Source: JBGSQR01 sp964509295 (lineage in GTDB: Bacteria > Desulfobacterota > Desulfuromonadia > Geobacterales > Pseudopelobacteraceae). Taken from it: a stretch of DNA of 64,000 nt. The DNA lies in the NCBI GenBank assembly GCA_964509295.1, contig CAZDWS010000009.1, positions 149,312-213,311 on the forward strand, in the 5' to 3' direction. The notes under the pieces were generated by a model. The model saw only the letters and a list, made by a program, of their open reading frames with translations. It did no database searches and had not been told where the DNA came from. A program made the translations under genes and the position numbers. Below are positions 27,842 to 36,764 of the stretch, piece after piece; the first letter of the stretch is position 1; every line of letters starts with the position of its first letter.

Positions 27842-28234
27842 TTATTTGGTTTCTTCTACCACAACCTGTGTTGTATCTCTCTTGTTTTCCCAACCCTGCC
27901 AAACATAAGGCGGATCAATCATTGAATCATAATAACCCGGCTGAGGAACCGCAAAGAAGATCGTCTCGGTAATACCGATTACACCCCGGTAAAAAGTCAT
28001 AACAATACCTTTCAGCGGTCCGACAACGTAGCCTGGTGCCCCCATATCCCTGATGGTAAGAATACTCTGCTTGGGAATCTCAACGATGCTGGTAAAGGTG
28101 TTAGTGACGCCTCGTGTAAACTTGACAGCCATCTTCTCGGCAATCATGTCGGCCTGCTGCTCGGCAAACGCAGTCAGCGGAATGGCAAGCATAAAGACAA
28201 TAAAAAGTGCAGAAAGCAACTGGCGCTTCTTCAT
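27842..28234 (-). CDS. Exosortase system-associated protein, TIGR04073 family
   Basis: 130 residues with a signal peptide (LLSALFIVFMLAIPLTAFA). The core MAVKFTRGVTNTFTSIVEIPKQ followed by GPLKGIVMTFYRGVIGITE matches the TIGR04073 family, which co-occurs with exosortase/PEP-CTERM systems. Its role is unknown. No exosortase gene is in this window. Confidence 0.82.
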   Translation of the reverse strand: MKKRQLLSALFIVFMLAIPLTAFAEQQADMIAEKMAVKFTRGVTNTFTSIVEIPKQSILTIRDMGAPGYVVGPLKGIVMTFYRGVIGITETIFFAVPQPGYYDSMIDPPYVWQGWENKRDTTQVVVEETK

Positions 28235-28323
28235 GGCATCTCCTTTTTTCGCATCAATTAGTAAGTTTAAATTGTTCTTTTGAACTCATACCACAAAGCA
28301 AAGCCACTTGCAAGTGGCCATAT

Positions 28324-30552
28324 TCAATCAAAAAGTGTCGGCTCACCGGGCAAAAACGGTTCAAAACGTTTTTTCAGATGGCGGAGTTTTTCAACGTAAT
28401 ATGGAATATTCACATCCGGCTTTTCAGGATTAAAACTGGCGACCTCACGACAACTTTCATATGCGGTAACGTCCTTGCCCGATCCACTGATATAATAGCT
28501 GACCTGATCGCCTGCCCGGTAGTTCCGTTCTGAAGCAATGGCAATTTCATATCCTGCTGCAGGATTACGTTTTCCGGACTGTAACTTTAATTTATAACCG
28601 GCAGGAGACTCTTTCAACGTCTCGGTTCTGGCCACCCAGTCGATATCAAAATCTCTTTTTAACAGCCTGCTCACATACTGTTCATATAATCTTTCAAAAC
28701 CTGCGGCAGAAGAAGTCAGTAGCAACTCGATTGCTTCCTTCAAAAAATCACGCAGATAAGATTCCATGCCACGCGAGCGCAAACTACTTCCCCGGATGGT
28801 TATTTTGCCATCATAATCAAGGAGGGCATAGTTTTTGGTTTTGTAGGCCAGCATGGAACGATACCGCCCATCCATCTCCACTTCGATCCCGGCTGGCAAA
28901 CTTTCTGAAATCTGCTCAACCAGCTTCCGCTGCCGATCTTCCTGCTCACAGCCAGCGGGCGGCCTGAAATAAATTCCATCCGTATCCACCTCTACCGGCT
29001 CTGCACCGCGTTTCCGAAGAAGGTCGATCATCGTCTTAATGGTGACACGCCCCAGCCTGGTCACCTCCGCCGCAGCCGCTGGATCTGAAAAATTATGCAG
29101 CGCAGTGCCCAGATAACCAAAGAAAGAATTGATCAACACCTTGAAAACCTGCTGCAGCGCCTCGAAATATTGACGATCTTCCTGCTTTTCACTTTCATGT
29201 GCCGCCAGCTTTGCCTCAAGCCTGAAGCTACGCAATTCTGCCAGCATCGGCAGAAACAACCCGAGCGAATCCTTTTGCGGCTTCAAACGATAGGTCAGCA
29301 TCAAAGATGGATAGAGCGAAGCCACATCGCAATGTACAATCGGACCACTGATACCCTGATGAACCAGCTCGGTATAACCACCTTCGAATGGCACAGACTC
29401 TTCTGTCCTGGCCGGGATGGCCTGTCCCTTGTGCAGATATTCCCTCACAAAAAGCGAATTAATGCGCGTGGCATTACCCCTGAGCGGGCAATTCTGAAAG
29501 GAGTACGGGAATATGCGTGTCTGCAGGAACCAGGGATAGCCCAGTATTTTAAATATTGCCTCTGTCTCGCGCACATCATCAATGTTGTAACGATAAAGCA
29601 GGTCCGGATCCTTTTCGAACTGGCCGCTGATCTGATCGCCGTCCAGATAGACACGCTCTTCAGCAGCGACCCCAAAGTGACGCGCAACCTGCTTAAGTCC
29701 ATGGCTCGACAAAGAACGCTGTGCAATATCGTAGTGCTGCACCAGAAAATAGGTATCTATAATATGACGCCCATACACATCCCAGCGAGGAAAATCAATC
29801 GCCTTCTCAGCAATATTCCAGCGAGAATTGGTAGTAATGTGCGGTTCAGCTCCGTTGCGCCCCCAAGTCAGTCTGACCCCAAGCATTTTGGCTCGTTTTC
29901 TGATGTATTCCAGGTCAAATCTAAAAATATTATGCCCCACCAGTACATCTGGATCAGTCTTCTGAATAATTGTATTCAGTGCCAGCAACATCTCGCGTTC
30001 ATCCAGCTGATCTCCGCGCAAAACGGTTTCATTTCCGTGAGAATTCTTGCAAGCAATGGAAATAATCCGGTCTTCGTGTCGATCAGGATTGGAGAAACGG
30101 TAACCTTCAACACAGTAAGTTTCAATATCCAAAGTAAGTACATGGAGCTGGTCCAACTCCATACCTTTGAAAAGAGTTGTGCCGGTAGCCAGCAGATATT
30201 GATGGGAAAGATCGGAATAAAACAGATAGGGTGCGGCGGCGCCGCTGCCGGTTTTAGAGGCCAGAAAATCCCTGGCGGTAATACAATTAGCCCAGGAGTC
30301 GAACAATAACTGAAAACGGAACTCCCCCTCTCCTTCCAATTGGCGTACAGCACAGGGGACATGGCAGGAACTGATCAGACCCGGATCTGTAACCAGTATA
30401 AACGGCTGAAATGCTTCATCATGAAAATGCACCCCGTCTTTTGTCCTGAAAAAAAGCCGCATGAAATGACCTGCCGGTTCAACAGCAACAATGCCGCTTC
30501 GCTTGTCAAATCCGAACAGCATATCAATATTTTCAATCTCATTTATTTGCAT
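28324..30552 (-). CDS. polB: DNA polymerase II (family B)
   Basis: 742 residues. 3'-5' exonuclease motifs LTLDIETYC and VGHNIFRFDLEYI come first. Polymerase motif A is DVASLYPSLML, motif B KVLINSFFGYLGT and motif C VEVDTDGIYF with both aspartates. It matches bacterial Pol II, used in lesion bypass and restart; slightly shorter than the 783-residue E. coli enzyme. No good ribosome site precedes ATG 30552, so the start is uncertain by about ten residues. The LexA-type box expected for an SOS gene was not recognised. Confidence 0.92.
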   Translation of the reverse strand: MQINEIENIDMLFGFDKRSGIVAVEPAGHFMRLFFRTKDGVHFHDEAFQPFILVTDPGLISSCHVPCAVRQLEGEGEFRFQLLFDSWANCITARDFLASKTGSGAAAPYLFYSDLSHQYLLATGTTLFKGMELDQLHVLTLDIETYCVEGYRFSNPDRHEDRIISIACKNSHGNETVLRGDQLDEREMLLALNTIIQKTDPDVLVGHNIFRFDLEYIRKRAKMLGVRLTWGRNGAEPHITTNSRWNIAEKAIDFPRWDVYGRHIIDTYFLVQHYDIAQRSLSSHGLKQVARHFGVAAEERVYLDGDQISGQFEKDPDLLYRYNIDDVRETEAIFKILGYPWFLQTRIFPYSFQNCPLRGNATRINSLFVREYLHKGQAIPARTEESVPFEGGYTELVHQGISGPIVHCDVASLYPSLMLTYRLKPQKDSLGLFLPMLAELRSFRLEAKLAAHESEKQEDRQYFEALQQVFKVLINSFFGYLGTALHNFSDPAAAAEVTRLGRVTIKTMIDLLRKRGAEPVEVDTDGIYFRPPAGCEQEDRQRKLVEQISESLPAGIEVEMDGRYRSMLAYKTKNYALLDYDGKITIRGSSLRSRGMESYLRDFLKEAIELLLTSSAAGFERLYEQYVSRLLKRDFDIDWVARTETLKESPAGYKLKLQSGKRNPAAGYEIAIASERNYRAGDQVSYYISGSGKDVTAYESCREVASFNPEKPDVNIPYYVEKLRHLKKRFEPFLPGEPTLFD

Positions 30553-30587
30553 AGTTGAATTTTACGACAGCCACTGGCCTGGTAGCA

Positions 30588-30618
30588 ATAAAAAAGGCGC
30601 AACACCTGCGGTTGCGCC
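30588..30618 (-). terminator. Rho-independent terminator of the peroxiredoxin gene
   Basis: GGCGCAA and TTGCGCC around a 9-base loop, followed on the minus strand by a run of T, 30 bases past the stop. Confidence 0.85.
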
Positions 30619-30647
30619 CTTTGAAAAGTTATACATATTTGAGATTA

Positions 30648-31244
30648 TTACTTGCCATGCTTGGCCAGATAGCTGGCCACACCTTCTGCTGTAGGCTTCA
30701 TGGCATCATCGCCCTCTTTCCAGTTTGCCGGGCAGACATCACCATGGGTATCGTGGAACTGAAGAGCATCCAGCATCCTGAGAGCCTCATCAACACTTCT
30801 ACCCAAAGGCAGGTCATTGATTACGCAATGACGAACCTTTCCGGTCGGATCAATCAGAAACAGACCACGCAGTGCGACTGAAGCACCAAAGAGTATACCG
30901 TAGGATTTGGCGATCTCTTTGTTCAAGTCCTGTACCAGTGGGAACTGTATATTGCCAATACCACCATTTTCAATCGGTGTATTTTTCCAGGCAAGGTGAG
31001 TAAATTTGGAATCAACCGAGATACCGATCAATTCACAGTTTTTATTTTTAAACTGCTCCAGCTTTCTATTGAAAGCCAATATTTCAGATGGGCAGACAAA
31101 GGTGAAATCCAGTGGGTAAAAAAGCAGTATCGCATATTTTCCCTTTAAAGCAGATAGAGTGATGCTGCCGAATGAATTGTCCGGCATAACTGCTTCAGCC
31201 GTAAAATCAGGTGCTTGCTGAGTTACAAGTGTTGTTAGATACAT
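30648..31244 (-). CDS. 2-Cys peroxiredoxin (AhpC/Prx1 type)
   Basis: 198 residues. Peroxidatic cysteine in YPLDFTFVCPSEILAF, resolving cysteine in GDVCPANWKEG near the C-terminus. It reduces hydrogen and organic peroxides in the cytoplasm; no dedicated reductase gene is adjacent. AAGGAG precedes ATG 31244. Confidence 0.95.
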   Translation of the reverse strand: MYLTTLVTQQAPDFTAEAVMPDNSFGSITLSALKGKYAILLFYPLDFTFVCPSEILAFNRKLEQFKNKNCELIGISVDSKFTHLAWKNTPIENGGIGNIQFPLVQDLNKEIAKSYGILFGASVALRGLFLIDPTGKVRHCVINDLPLGRSVDEALRMLDALQFHDTHGDVCPANWKEGDDAMKPTAEGVASYLAKHGK

Positions 31245-31343
31245 ATTTATTCTCCTTGAAAGTTAAAAGTCGATAAGACTGATTTACTAATACCAGTCAA
31301 CCCCCAACAAGTCAATAGGATAAATTAGGTCTTTTTTGTTTTT

Positions 31344-32777
31344 TTACAGATAGGGTGAAAAAAGGCGGGCAAAATTGTCCAGCAACTTGACCGGCAAAGT
31401 ACGTTGGCGAAGTTCCTGGGTGGTTATTTTATGGGCACTGAAAAGGGCATTGTCAAAGTAGCTCTTCAGTTCTTCAACCAACTCTCTGTCAAAAACCGTT
31501 AAATTTAACTCAAAGTTAAGACGAAGGCTGCGTGGATCAAGATTTGCAGAGCCTATCAAGGCCCATATATCATCCATAACAAGGAGCTTGGTGTGAACGA
31601 ATGGAGGGCGTTGATAATATATATTTACCCCATTGGCGATCAATTCGCCCAACATGGCGCGAGTTGCCCAATGGACAAAGGGCAGATTATTTTTTTCGGG
31701 CAGAACAATATTTACATCCACACCACGTAACGCCGTAGTGATCAAAGCAGCAACCATCGACCGGTCAGGAATAAAATAGGGGGTCATTATATAAACTGAT
31801 TTTTCCGCGCAGGACAGCGCACCCATAATAATAAGTTCCAGTTTCCTGTGTTCACGGTCTGGACCGTCAGCAATACATCGGGAGATGGCATCACCCTGTT
31901 TGGTAATCTCGGGGAAGAAACCGGGATCTTCCAGTTTTTCACCGGTAACGAAGTACCAGTCCTCAATAAAAACACGTTGCAGATCGCTTATAACCGGCCC
32001 GGTAACATGAAAATGCATGTCCTTGAACGGATAATTGTGAGTAGGGAAGAACGGCAAATGGTTACTGCGAATATTCATGCCACCGGTAAACGCATTGGAA
32101 CCGTCAACAATCAGAAGCTTGCGGTGATTTCGGAGGTTAATGTAAAAACCGTGCCTGAACGGAAGAAACCTCCTGACCTGCACCCTGGAACCTGCCAGAG
32201 CCTTGCGTAACTTGACGGTACTGTACTTTTCACCCATGGCATCGATTATGATTCTGACCTCGACGCCTCGTTCTGTTGCCGCTTTAAGATGGCTTATAAA
32301 TTCTGTACCAATGCCATCAGCATCAAAGATATAGCTACAGAGGTTAATGCTTTTCCGGGCGGCCTTTATTGCTGCCAGCATTTCAGGATAGGCCTGATCT
32401 CCATCAAGCAAAGGTTTAATCTGATTACCGAAACGCAGATGCGTCCTGACTATACGATCACCCAGCACCCTCAGCTCTCTCAAATGACCGATTGAGGCGG
32501 GAAGTTCGGCTGATTCAACTTCGCGTTCTTCGTACGGATGTAGATCTGCTCCGCTAATGATACGACGATCCTTATTCCAGCGCCTTGCCCGCCTGGATAT
32601 GCGGTTAACACCCAGACACCAGTATAAAAACGGTCCCAAAAGCGGAATGGTCAGATTAACCGCCAGCCAGCCCAGAGCTGCACGGGAATCACGTTTGTAT
32701 AATAACGCATGTCCGGCCGCAAAAAGCGACATTGCAACCAGCCCGGCCAGTAGCAGTATTTTCAGAAGATGATCCAT
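31344..32777 (-). CDS. cls: Cardiolipin synthase (phospholipase D superfamily)
   Basis: 477 residues. Two N-terminal membrane helices (LLLAGLVAMSLFAAGHALL and LTIPLLGPFLYWCLGV) precede two HKD motifs, NHRKLLIVDGSNAFTGG and VHTKLLVMDDIWALIGSANLD. It condenses phosphatidylglycerol to cardiolipin at the inner membrane. Single gene. Confidence 0.93.
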   Translation of the reverse strand: MDHLLKILLLAGLVAMSLFAAGHALLYKRDSRAALGWLAVNLTIPLLGPFLYWCLGVNRISRRARRWNKDRRIISGADLHPYEEREVESAELPASIGHLRELRVLGDRIVRTHLRFGNQIKPLLDGDQAYPEMLAAIKAARKSINLCSYIFDADGIGTEFISHLKAATERGVEVRIIIDAMGEKYSTVKLRKALAGSRVQVRRFLPFRHGFYINLRNHRKLLIVDGSNAFTGGMNIRSNHLPFFPTHNYPFKDMHFHVTGPVISDLQRVFIEDWYFVTGEKLEDPGFFPEITKQGDAISRCIADGPDREHRKLELIIMGALSCAEKSVYIMTPYFIPDRSMVAALITTALRGVDVNIVLPEKNNLPFVHWATRAMLGELIANGVNIYYQRPPFVHTKLLVMDDIWALIGSANLDPRSLRLNFELNLTVFDRELVEELKSYFDNALFSAHKITTQELRQRTLPVKLLDNFARLFSPYL

Positions 32778-33027
32778 GGCTATTTAACACTCATCTGAAC
32801 ACTCTCGATCACGCACTGAATTCAGCCCCACCGTAACCGAAAAAATCACGTCAAGTCAAATGGTTTCAAAGATGCATGCCAAGTATAATCATATAAAAAA
32901 AGATCCCTGACCTATTTTATTCAAACAGTGATTATTTTTTAAGCAAATACCGGCCACACAAACTAATTAAAGAGCAGTCAAAAAGGCTACTTTAATTCAA
33001 ACTGCTGTATTTATTGAAATAATTATT

Positions 33028-33045
33028 TTGGCACGCTCTATGCTA
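33028..33045 (+). promoter_or_regulatory. Sigma-54 promoter of the OMP-glnK-amtB operon
   Basis: TTGGCACGCTCTATGCTA has GG and GC dinucleotides ten bases apart, matching the -24/-12 consensus. It lies 136 bases ahead of the first gene. The rest of the 32778-33180 gap holds A/T-rich DNA upstream, where no activator site could be recognised, and a leader of about 125 bases with an imperfect hairpin (about 33064-33087). Confidence 0.8.
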
Positions 33046-33180
33046 AATAAAAAACTAAATATTATGGTTCAGGTTCACCCGGACCATCCAAATTCTACTC
33101 TGCAGAACAAGGGAAGATGAAACCAAGGACGCTTTCATACTGATCACTGTTCAAAATCAATGAAGAAAAAGGGGAAGAAC

Positions 33181-33924
33181 ATGAGATTTATGAAGATTGT
33201 GGCAGCAGCAAGTATGTTAGTGGCGATGGCATGTGGTTCGGCAATGGCAACCTTTTCCGGTCAGATCTGGATCCCTTCCACTGACGTAAAAGGTTTCAAG
33301 GAAGTCAATTTCAGCATAGACAACTATGTTCGTTTTTCTTCCAATGCCGATGCCGGTGTCAATACATACGATGTTGGCGTAACAGTTGGCGTCCTGCCAC
33401 TGGAAAAATTCAAACTGGAAGTCGGGATCGATTACATAACTGACAATGTTGCTGGAAGCACTATGGCAAAACATCCAGCTAACTTCAACTTCAAAGCCGG
33501 AGTTCCTGAAGACGCCTTTTTCAAAGGAATGCCAGCTGTTGCAGCTGGTATGTTCGGCATGAACACCGCCAGTGCTCCACTCTCTGCAAATGTTGCTTAC
33601 GGCCTGATCGCAAAGACCTTCCCTGTTATCGGTCGTCTCTCTGTTGGTGGCTATAACGGTGCAGAAAGAACATTGGGCGTCAAAACCAATAACGGAATTC
33701 TTGCATCATGGGATCGTACCATGAGTGAAATTTCTGATAAACTATGGTTGTCCGTTGATTATATGAGTGGCAACAATGCACTCAGCGCAGTCAGTGTTGG
33801 TGGATCATGGGCCTTTACCCCTAACGTTTCACTCCTCATAGGCGCTAACGTCTACAATCCCGGCCAGACAGGACTTCCTGGCGGCAAACCAACTTTCACC
33901 ACTCAGCTAGATATAAATTTCTAA
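33181..33924 (+). CDS. Outer-membrane beta-barrel-like protein, nitrogen-regulated
   Basis: 247 residues with a signal peptide (KIVAAASMLVAMACGSAMA). The mature protein alternates short beta-strand-like stretches with glycine turns (YDVGVTVGVLPLEKFKLEVG, LSVGGYNGAE, SVGGSWAFTPNVSLLIGANV) and ends TTQLDINF, with a C-terminal aromatic residue as in outer-membrane barrels. No known family is recognised. First gene behind a sigma-54 promoter and ahead of glnK and amtB, which suggests a porin-like or envelope role in nitrogen acquisition. ATG 33181 follows GGGGA; a start seven codons earlier is less likely. Confidence 0.75.
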   Translation: MRFMKIVAAASMLVAMACGSAMATFSGQIWIPSTDVKGFKEVNFSIDNYVRFSSNADAGVNTYDVGVTVGVLPLEKFKLEVGIDYITDNVAGSTMAKHPANFNFKAGVPEDAFFKGMPAVAAGMFGMNTASAPLSANVAYGLIAKTFPVIGRLSVGGYNGAERTLGVKTNNGILASWDRTMSEISDKLWLSVDYMSGNNALSAVSVGGSWAFTPNVSLLIGANVYNPGQTGLPGGKPTFTTQLDINF

Positions 33925-33933
33925 CACTATGAC

Positions 33934-33968
33934 TTGATTCAGGGGTGGAAACTCCACCTCTGAATCAA
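33934..33968 (+). other. Intercistronic hairpin between the OMP-like gene and glnK
   Basis: TTGATTCAGGGGTGGA pairs with TCCACCTCTGAATCAA (one G-T pair) around AAC. No T tract follows on the plus strand, so it is more likely an mRNA stability or processing element than a full terminator. Confidence 0.6.
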
Positions 33969-34007
33969 AAAGCTCCTAACACAAACGCACACAAGGAGGT
34001 AGGCGCA

Positions 34008-34346
34008 ATGAAACTCATCATGGCAATAATCAAACCCTTCAAACTGGACGAAGTAAAAGATGCCCTCAATGAAATCGGTATCGAAGGTATCACCGTCAGT
34101 GAAGTAAAAGGATTCGGCCGTCAAAAAGGCCATACAGAACTCTATCGCGGCGCAGAATATGTCGTTGATTTTATCCCTAAAATCAAGCTGGAAATTGCAG
34201 TTGCTGATGAACTTGTTACCAAGGTTATTGAAACTATCCAGAATGTTGCCAAAACAGGAAGAATCGGTGACGGCAAGATATTCATCCTGCCGCTGGAAGA
34301 TGCCATCAGGATCAGAACAGGTGAAACAGGCTCCGAAGCCATTTAG
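34008..34346 (+). CDS. glnK: PII nitrogen regulatory protein
   Basis: 112 residues. MKLIMAIIKPFKLDEVKDAL start, T-loop GFGRQKGHTELYRGAEYVVDF with the uridylylatable tyrosine (ELYRGAEY), and the C-terminal signature TGRIGDGKIFILPLEDAIRIRTGE. It senses 2-oxoglutarate and ATP/ADP and binds AmtB and other targets such as DraT in diazotrophs. Start at ATG 34008 (AAGGAGG), although the frame is open upstream. Pairing with amtB identifies it as the GlnK type. Confidence 0.96.
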   Translation: MKLIMAIIKPFKLDEVKDALNEIGIEGITVSEVKGFGRQKGHTELYRGAEYVVDFIPKIKLEIAVADELVTKVIETIQNVAKTGRIGDGKIFILPLEDAIRIRTGETGSEAI

Positions 34347-34376
34347 AAATAAAACAAATTCAAACGGAGGTTTCTC

Positions 34377-35858
34377 ATGAAACTCAAACTATACATAGCA
34401 GCAATCATGCTGTTCCTGTTTGCCGGCCTGATCCCCATTTCCGCAATGGCCGAAGAAAAGAAAGACGCGGCACCAGTTGCAGCCGCAACCGCCACACCTG
34501 CAGCGGCCCCTGCAGCCGCAGCACCTGCTGACCCGGCTGCCGCCGCACCAGCCACACCCGATCTGCCGGATGTCAAACCGGTTCTCAACACCGGCGACAC
34601 CGCCTGGATGCTGGTTTCTTCAGCGCTGGTTCTGCTGATGATTCCCGGCCTGGCATTCTTTTACGGCGGCATGGTCCGTCAGAAAAACGTACTGTCAACC
34701 ATGATGCACTCTTTTGTAGCCATGGGCATCGTCGGCGTCCAGTGGGCTATCATTGGTTATTCACTATCCTTTGGACCTGACATGGCCAAAATGGGCCTGA
34801 TCGGTGACTTCAGTAAAGTAATGCTTAACGGACTGATCATCATGAAGGACGCTGCCAGCGGAGCTGTTGAATATGCACTTTTCCAGAACTACACCAAAGA
34901 GCCCGGCGCAATTCCTGAACTGGTCTTTGCCATGTATCAGTGTATGTTCGCCATGATTACCGTAGCCCTGATTTCCGGCGCTGTTGCAGAACGAATCAAA
35001 TTTTCAGCTTACTGCCTGTTTGTGCTGCTCTGGACAACCCTGGTCTATGATCCACTGGCACACTGGGTCTGGATGACAGACGGCTGGCTCTTCAAGAAAG
35101 GCGCTCTCGACTTTGCCGGTGGTACAGTTGTTCACCTCTCTTCCGGTATCTCAGCACTGGCATTACTGATCTTCCTTGGCAAACGACACGGTTTCCCGAA
35201 CGAGCGTATGGCACCACATAGCCTGCCGTTGACACTGCTTGGCGTAGGCCTGCTCTGGTTCGGCTGGTATGGTTTCAACGCAGGTTCTGCAATCGTAGGA
35301 GTAAACAACTCTGATGCTGCTGGCGGACTTGCCGGCCTGGCATTTGCCACCACAACCATCGCTCCTGCAGCTGCCGGTCTTTCCTGGATGGTTGCCGAAT
35401 GGATCCACTCCGGCAAACCAAGCGCACTCGGCTTTGGATCCGGCGTAGTCGCAGGTCTGGTTGTAATTACTCCGGCAGCCGGTTTCGTACAGCCCGGCGC
35501 AGCATTGCTGATGGGCCTTGCAGCTGGCGTAGTCTGCTACGGTGCTATCCTTGTTAAAGCAAAACTGAAATATGACGATTCACTTGATGCCTTTGGCGTC
35601 CATGGCGTAGGCGGCACATTTGGTGCACTTCTGACCGGTGTATTTGCAACAGTAGGCGCCACCGGCATGATTGCAGGCAATGGCAAACAAATGATGATTC
35701 AGCTGATCGCTGTTGTTGCAGCAGGTGCCTATGCTTTCTTTGTTACTTTGATACTCGCATTCATACTTGACAAAACAATCGGCCTGCGTGTTGAGAAAGA
35801 AGATGAAGTCAGAGGACTTGACCAGACTCAGCATTCAGAATCAGGCTACAATATGTAA
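34377..35858 (+). CDS. amtB: Ammonium transporter
   Basis: 493 residues. A signal peptide (LYIAAIMLFLFAGLIPISAMA) and an Ala/Pro-rich linker precede the eleven-helix Amt channel. Characteristic segments are FFYGGMVRQKNVLSTM, DFAGGTVVHLSSGISAL with the first pore His, and FGVHGVGGTFGALLTGVFA with the second. It imports ammonium and, with GlnK, reports its availability. It begins 30 bases after glnK. The charged C-terminal tail (VEKEDEVRGLDQTQHSESGYNM region) contacts PII in relatives. Confidence 0.96.
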   Translation: MKLKLYIAAIMLFLFAGLIPISAMAEEKKDAAPVAAATATPAAAPAAAAPADPAAAAPATPDLPDVKPVLNTGDTAWMLVSSALVLLMIPGLAFFYGGMVRQKNVLSTMMHSFVAMGIVGVQWAIIGYSLSFGPDMAKMGLIGDFSKVMLNGLIIMKDAASGAVEYALFQNYTKEPGAIPELVFAMYQCMFAMITVALISGAVAERIKFSAYCLFVLLWTTLVYDPLAHWVWMTDGWLFKKGALDFAGGTVVHLSSGISALALLIFLGKRHGFPNERMAPHSLPLTLLGVGLLWFGWYGFNAGSAIVGVNNSDAAGGLAGLAFATTTIAPAAAGLSWMVAEWIHSGKPSALGFGSGVVAGLVVITPAAGFVQPGAALLMGLAAGVVCYGAILVKAKLKYDDSLDAFGVHGVGGTFGALLTGVFATVGATGMIAGNGKQMMIQLIAVVAAGAYAFFVTLILAFILDKTIGLRVEKEDEVRGLDQTQHSESGYNM

Positions 35859-35886
35859 TCAGCAGCACAATATCCTCGGAAATAGT

Positions 35887-35910
35887 GAAGCCGTCCATGT
35901 GGGCGGCTTC
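35887..35910 (+). terminator. Hairpin after amtB
   Basis: GAAGCCG pairs with CGGCTTC, followed by only three T. It may end most transcripts at amtB or lower expression of the kinase gene that starts at 35939. Confidence 0.5.
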
Positions 35911-35938
35911 TTTCCGCAGCAGCCAACATGGAGAGCGC

Positions 35939-36676
35939 ATGAAAACGATGCCAGACAGGCATAACAATGACGCCATCAACGAAGATCTCCTGAAGCAGTT
36001 GGCCTATAACGATAAAATGGCCGAGCTAGGCAGAGTATCAGCAGGTTTAGTTCATGAGTTGAATGCACCATTATCTGTTATCACCTCAGCATCCCAGATG
36101 ATCCTGCGCGAAGAAGGCGTAACGGAATTTGTCAGGGAAATGATTGAACGGATTAACTCAGAAGCTCAGCGTCTATCAAGACTTACCAGAAGTCTGTTAA
36201 ACTTCAGCAGTCAAAACGAGACCATCAGCGAAATCGATTTAAACCTCACCACAGAATTTGTTCTTGAATTCCTGCAGTATGAAGCGGCCAAACGTGGCGT
36301 CACTTTCAAAAGAAATCTGAATTTCAATCTCCCGGTTATCCATCAAGACGACAATCTGATCAAACAGATTCTGCTGAATTTGATAATGAATGCACTACAT
36401 GCCATGGAATCAAAAGGCGGCGAGCTGCTCATTTCTACTGCGACCTTGCCAGACTTTGTCAGTCTGACTGTTTCTGACACAGGACCAGGCATACCTGCAG
36501 ATTCAATCAACAGGATTTTTGATCGCTACTTTACTACAAAAAAACCGGGAGAAGGGACAGGGCTGGGATTATTTATAACAAAAAGCCTGATTGAAATGAT
36601 GGGTGGAACGATAAAGGTCAAAAGCTCAATCGGAATTGGAACTACATTTACAGTACTTTTGCCGGCAAACGAGTAA
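35939..36676 (+). CDS. Soluble histidine kinase (NtrB-like core, no sensor domain)
   Basis: 245 residues. Only a short N-terminal helix precedes the H-box GRVSAGLVHELNAPLSVI. The N-box is LLNLIMNALHAM, G1 SDTGPGIP, and G2 GEGTGLGLFITKSL. With no membrane or PAS region, it probably takes its input through protein contact, and its place after glnK-amtB points to nitrogen status. In G. sulfurreducens two-component pairs (GnfK/R, GnfL/M) control nitrogen fixation; whether this kinase belongs to such a pair is not shown, as no response regulator gene is adjacent. ATG 35939 follows GGAG. Confidence 0.87.
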   Translation: MKTMPDRHNNDAINEDLLKQLAYNDKMAELGRVSAGLVHELNAPLSVITSASQMILREEGVTEFVREMIERINSEAQRLSRLTRSLLNFSSQNETISEIDLNLTTEFVLEFLQYEAAKRGVTFKRNLNFNLPVIHQDDNLIKQILLNLIMNALHAMESKGGELLISTATLPDFVSLTVSDTGPGIPADSINRIFDRYFTTKKPGEGTGLGLFITKSLIEMMGGTIKVKSSIGIGTTFTVLLPANE

Positions 36677-36738
36677 AAACAGGAAAACGGGGTTAAAGGC
36701 TGGAGGAAACGCTCGACTTCCTAGATTTTGTTACAAAC

Positions 36739-36761
36739 GTCTAAACCTTCTCTTTTTAGAC
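36739..36761. terminator. Weak hairpin between convergent kinase and draT genes
   Basis: GTCTAAA pairs with TTTAGAC around a 9-base pyrimidine loop, in the 88-base gap between the two stop codons. Confidence 0.45.
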
Positions 36762-36764
36762 TGC

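Noticed and set aside
29095..30309. 404-codon open frame on the plus strand
   Set aside because: It is antisense to polB, whose exonuclease and polymerase motifs are complete; the predicted protein has no family features.
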